Source of the DNA: Halomonadaceae bacterium T82-2
Lineage (GTDB): Bacteria; Pseudomonadota; Gammaproteobacteria; Pseudomonadales; Halomonadaceae
Direction: 5' to 3'
NCBI GenBank assembly: GCA_001577635.1
Contig: LSBP01000007.1
Coordinates: 45,535 to 109,534 of the forward strand
DNA: 64,000 bases
Shown here: positions 61,586-64,000 of the stretch, in pieces
Numbering within the stretch: the first letter of the stretch is position 1
How the letters are laid out: the number at the start of each line of letters is the position of its first letter
Made by a program: the position numbers and the translations under genes
Notes under the pieces: model-generated
The model's input: only the letters and a program-made list of their open reading frames with translations
The model's database searches: none
What the model was told of the DNA's origin: nothing

Positions 61586-62810
61586 TCTGACCCTGGACGT
61601 CGTCAGGGTACGTCGCGACTTCCCGATCCTCGAGCGCCGGGTTCACGGCCATCCGCTGATCTACCTGGACAATGCCGCCACCAGCCAGACGCCGCGGCAG
61701 GTGATCGAGACGCTCGATCACTACTATCGGCACTACAACGCCAATATCCACCGCGGGCTGCATACCCTGGCGGACGAGGCGACGGCGGCCTACGAGGCCA
61801 CGCGCGAGACCGTGCGCGGCTTCATCGGCGCCCGCGAGACCCGCGAGATCGTCTTCACCCGCGGCACCACCGAGGCGATCAACCTGGTCGCCAACAGCTG
61901 GGGCCGGGCCAACCTGGGGCCCGGCGACGAGGTGCTGATCTCGCGGCTCGAGCATCACTCCAACATCGTGCCCTGGCAGCTGCTCGCTGCCGAGCGCGGT
62001 TTCACCATCCGGGTGATCCCGGTCGACGAGCGCGGCGCGCTGGACATGGCTGCCTACCGCGAGCTGGTCGGGGAGCGTACCCGGCTGGTGGCCGTCAACC
62101 ACGTCTCCAACGCCTTCGGCACCATCAACCCGGTGGCCGAGATGGCGCGCATCGCCCACGAATACGGCGCGCTGATCCTGGTCGACGGCGCCCAGGCCGC
62201 GCCCCACGAGGTGGTCGACGTCACCGCCCTCGATGCCGATTTCTATGCCTTCTCGGGGCACAAGGTCTATGGCCCGACGGGTGTCGGCGTGCTCTACGGC
62301 AAGGCGGCGCTGCTCGAGGCCATGCCGCCCTGGCAGGGTGGCGGCGAGATGATCCGCACGGTGTCCTTCGAGGCTGGCACCACCTATGCCGAGATTCCCC
62401 ACAAGTTCGAGGCGGGCACGCCGGCCATCGCCGAGGTGATCGCTCTGGGGCGCGCTCTGGAGTGGGTGGGCGAGATCGGCATCGGCCTGATCCGCGCCTG
62501 GGAGCACCGGCTGCTCGAGCACGCGCACCACGAGCTGGCCGCCATCGACGGGCTGCGCCTGCTGGGGACCGCGCCGCACAAGGCCGGGGTGGTCTCGTTC
62601 GTGGTGGAGGGCGCGCACGCTCAGGATATCGCGCTGCTGATCGACCAGCTGGGCGTGGCGATCCGTACCGGCAACCATTGCGCGCAGCCGCTGCTCCAGC
62701 AGTTCGGCGTCGACGCCACCTGCCGAGCCTCGTTCGCCGCCTACAACACGCCCGAGGAGATCGACATCTTCGTCGCGGCACTCAAACGCGCCATCGAGAT
62801 GGTTCGCTAG
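61569..62810 (+). CDS. sufS: Cysteine desulfurase SufS
   Basis: A 413-residue PLP enzyme of the group II (SufS/CsdA) desulfurases, the sulfur source for SufBCD. Visible are YLDNAATSQTP, EHHSNIVPWQ, DGAQAAPHEVVDV, the PLP lysine in FSGHKVYGPTG near residue 229, and the active cysteine in RTGNHCAQPLL near residue 367. ATG 61569 has GGAGG 9 bases upstream; ATG 61578 is an alternative. No sufE is seen in the operon, so the sulfur acceptor is encoded elsewhere or replaced. Confidence 0.96.
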   Translation: MTAMTDLTLDVVRVRRDFPILERRVHGHPLIYLDNAATSQTPRQVIETLDHYYRHYNANIHRGLHTLADEATAAYEATRETVRGFIGARETREIVFTRGTTEAINLVANSWGRANLGPGDEVLISRLEHHSNIVPWQLLAAERGFTIRVIPVDERGALDMAAYRELVGERTRLVAVNHVSNAFGTINPVAEMARIAHEYGALILVDGAQAAPHEVVDVTALDADFYAFSGHKVYGPTGVGVLYGKAALLEAMPPWQGGGEMIRTVSFEAGTTYAEIPHKFEAGTPAIAEVIALGRALEWVGEIGIGLIRAWEHRLLEHAHHELAAIDGLRLLGTAPHKAGVVSFVVEGAHAQDIALLIDQLGVAIRTGNHCAQPLLQQFGVDATCRASFAAYNTPEEIDIFVAALKRAIEMVR

Positions 62811-62824
62811 GGGAGGGAGGACGC

Positions 62825-63394
62825 GTGTCGATGGAGCAACTGGAGAGTCTCTACAAGGGGCAGGAAATGCCCCTGCAGCGGGACGTGAACGCGATCTCGA
62901 TTCCCTTCGGCAAGAGCGTCACTCTGGTCGAGGATTCAGTGGTCGGGGTGATGCAGGCCAAGGGCAGCACCGTCAGTGTCACCTACGAGGGGCGGCTGTA
63001 CCTGATCGAGGGCAGTGACCTGGATGCGCTGGGCCTCGAGCCGCTGCCACGGCCGACCCTGCCGGAAGACGCCGACGATGCCGCGCTCGAGCAGTTCGTC
63101 TGGGACCAGCTACGCACCTGCTTCGACCCCGAGATCCCCGTCAACATCGTCGATCTCGGCCTGGTCTACGGGTGTCGCATCGAGCACCTGCTCACCGGCG
63201 AGCGGGTGGTCACCGTGCGCATGACCCTGACCGCCCCCGGTTGTGGCATGGGGGATGTCATTGCCGAGGATGCGCGGCGCAAGATCCTCGGGGCGCCGCA
63301 GATCTCGCGGGTACATATCGAGATCGTCTTCGACCCGCCGTGGAGCCGCGAGATGATGACCGAGGAAGCCCGGCTCGAGCTGGGGCTCTTCTGA
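62825..63394 (+). CDS. sufT: Putative Fe-S assembly protein SufT (MIP18/DUF59 family)
   Basis: A 189-residue protein. The N-terminal part (MPLQRDVNAISIPFGKSVTL...) is typical of SufT, followed by a DUF59 domain (FDPEIPVNIVDLGLVYGCRI and TAPGCGMGDVIAEDA, with the conserved cysteine). SufT-type proteins take part in Fe-S maturation or carrier functions. The start is GTG 62825 with an AGGG/GGAGG site; ATG 62831 is possible. Last gene of the suf run. Confidence 0.9.
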   Translation: MSMEQLESLYKGQEMPLQRDVNAISIPFGKSVTLVEDSVVGVMQAKGSTVSVTYEGRLYLIEGSDLDALGLEPLPRPTLPEDADDAALEQFVWDQLRTCFDPEIPVNIVDLGLVYGCRIEHLLTGERVVTVRMTLTAPGCGMGDVIAEDARRKILGAPQISRVHIEIVFDPPWSREMMTEEARLELGLF

Positions 63395-63488
63395 GGTGCG
63401 TCCCGGCCGCCGGTGTCATGCCCGCTTGTGACGGGGAGGGCCCCCGGGTAGGATTCGTGCGCTGATGACTCCTTCGGATGGAGAGACG

Positions 63489-64000
63489 ATGGCGCCGAAG
63501 CGTGCAATGGGCTGGCTGAAACGCGTGACGCTGCTGGGTGGAGTGCTGCTGCTGCTGGCGGCCGGCGTGGTGCTGGCCGCCAATCTGTGGGTGCTCGCCC
63601 GCACGCGCGACCGTATTCAGGATGACCTGCTGCTGTGCCGCACGGCACCCATCGGCATCGTCTTCGGGACGTCCTACTGGTCCCGCGATGGAGAGCGCAA
63701 CCCGCATTATGCCGCCCGGCTGCATGCCGCGGCCCGGCTGATGCGCCTGCATCGCGTTCGGCACCTGCTGCTGTCGGGCGACAACCGCACGCGCTACTAC
63801 AACGAGCCCGTGACCATGTGGCGCGACCTGCGCCGTGCCAATATTCCCGACGCGGCCATGACGCTCGACTATGCAGGGTTCAGTACCTTCGACACCCTCG
63901 TGCGGGCCCACGAGGTCTTCGGCGTCGACCGGGCGTTGCTGATCACTCAGGACTGGCATCTGCCGCGGGCGCTGTATCTGGCGCTGGCGGCGGGCATCGA
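63489..64000 (+). CDS. SanA/DUF218-like membrane protein, 3' end outside the window
   Basis: The first 170 residues are present. A short basic N-terminus and one membrane helix (about 12-32, VTLLGGVLLLLAAGVVLAAN) are followed by a DUF218 domain with IGIVFGTSYW, HLLLSGDNRTRYYNEPVTM, GFSTFDTLVRAHEVFG and LITQDWHLPRALY. This combination matches SanA, an inner-membrane protein affecting envelope permeability in enterobacteria. ATG 63489 lies after GGAGAGACG. It follows sufT by 94 bases and is probably a separate unit. Confidence 0.82.
   Translation, partial: MAPKRAMGWLKRVTLLGGVLLLLAAGVVLAANLWVLARTRDRIQDDLLLCRTAPIGIVFGTSYWSRDGERNPHYAARLHAAARLMRLHRVRHLLLSGDNRTRYYNEPVTMWRDLRRANIPDAAMTLDYAGFSTFDTLVRAHEVFGVDRALLITQDWHLPRALYLALAAGI

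Overview
The window is a GC-rich, densely coded chromosomal segment of a gammaproteobacterium. Gene content and order suggest Halomonadaceae (Halomonas or a close relative): queG, nnr-tsaE-amiB-mutL-miaA-hfq-hflX-hflK-hflC-hisZ-purA, rsgA/orn, nudF-yqiB-cpdA, yqiA-parE-parC, cmoAB, and efp with both of its modification genes. The genus is an inference, since no rRNA is present. No tRNA, rRNA, CRISPR array, prophage or classical insertion sequence was seen. One mobile-element-like insertion and several repeat arrays are present.

Layout. 0-6 kb: a GGDEF/EAL regulator cut by the window edge, rsmC, greB, a periplasmic TPR-like protein, and nudF-yqiB-cpdA. 6-9 kb: the ATP sulfurylase operon cysD-cysN, split by a small four-helix-bundle gene lying between inverted arrays of 7-bp repeats. 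9-21 kb: a globin, cmoAB, pgi, yqiA-parE-parC, serB and a PilZ/HD-GYP-like protein. 21-26.5 kb: leuA behind a roughly 400-base leader, then epmB, efp and epmA, which encode EF-P and its beta-lysylation enzymes. 26.5-28.7 kb: a small accessory patch (flavin amine oxidase, ChrR-like double cupin, short-chain-dehydrogenase remnant). 28.7-46.5 kb: a long conserved block covering lipid, ribosome, RNA turnover, tRNA modification, cell wall, mismatch repair, RNA chaperone, HflKC, HisZ and PurA functions. 46.6-57 kb: a six-gene acidic exopolysaccharide operon on the minus strand. 57-63.4 kb: the suf Fe-S cluster operon (Rrf2 regulator, sufB, C, D, S, T). The window ends inside a SanA/DUF218-like membrane protein gene.

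Two things stand out. First, inverted arrays of exact-period heptamers flank the four-helix-bundle gene. Gene-less arrays of the same architecture sit between two convergent gene pairs (leuA/epmB and orn/queG), and three of the four gene ends there have their stop codon inside a heptamer. This looks like a family of small repeat elements with one gene-carrying member. Second, the exopolysaccharide operon has Alg8-, Alg44- and AlgK-like machinery plus PL5- and PL14-like lyases. Its sugar-nucleotide gene, however, resembles UDP-glucose 6-dehydrogenase rather than GDP-mannose dehydrogenase, and epimerase, acetylation and AlgE-type porin genes are absent. A c-di-GMP-controlled polyglucuronate (glucuronan-like) polymer is a reasonable alternative to alginate.
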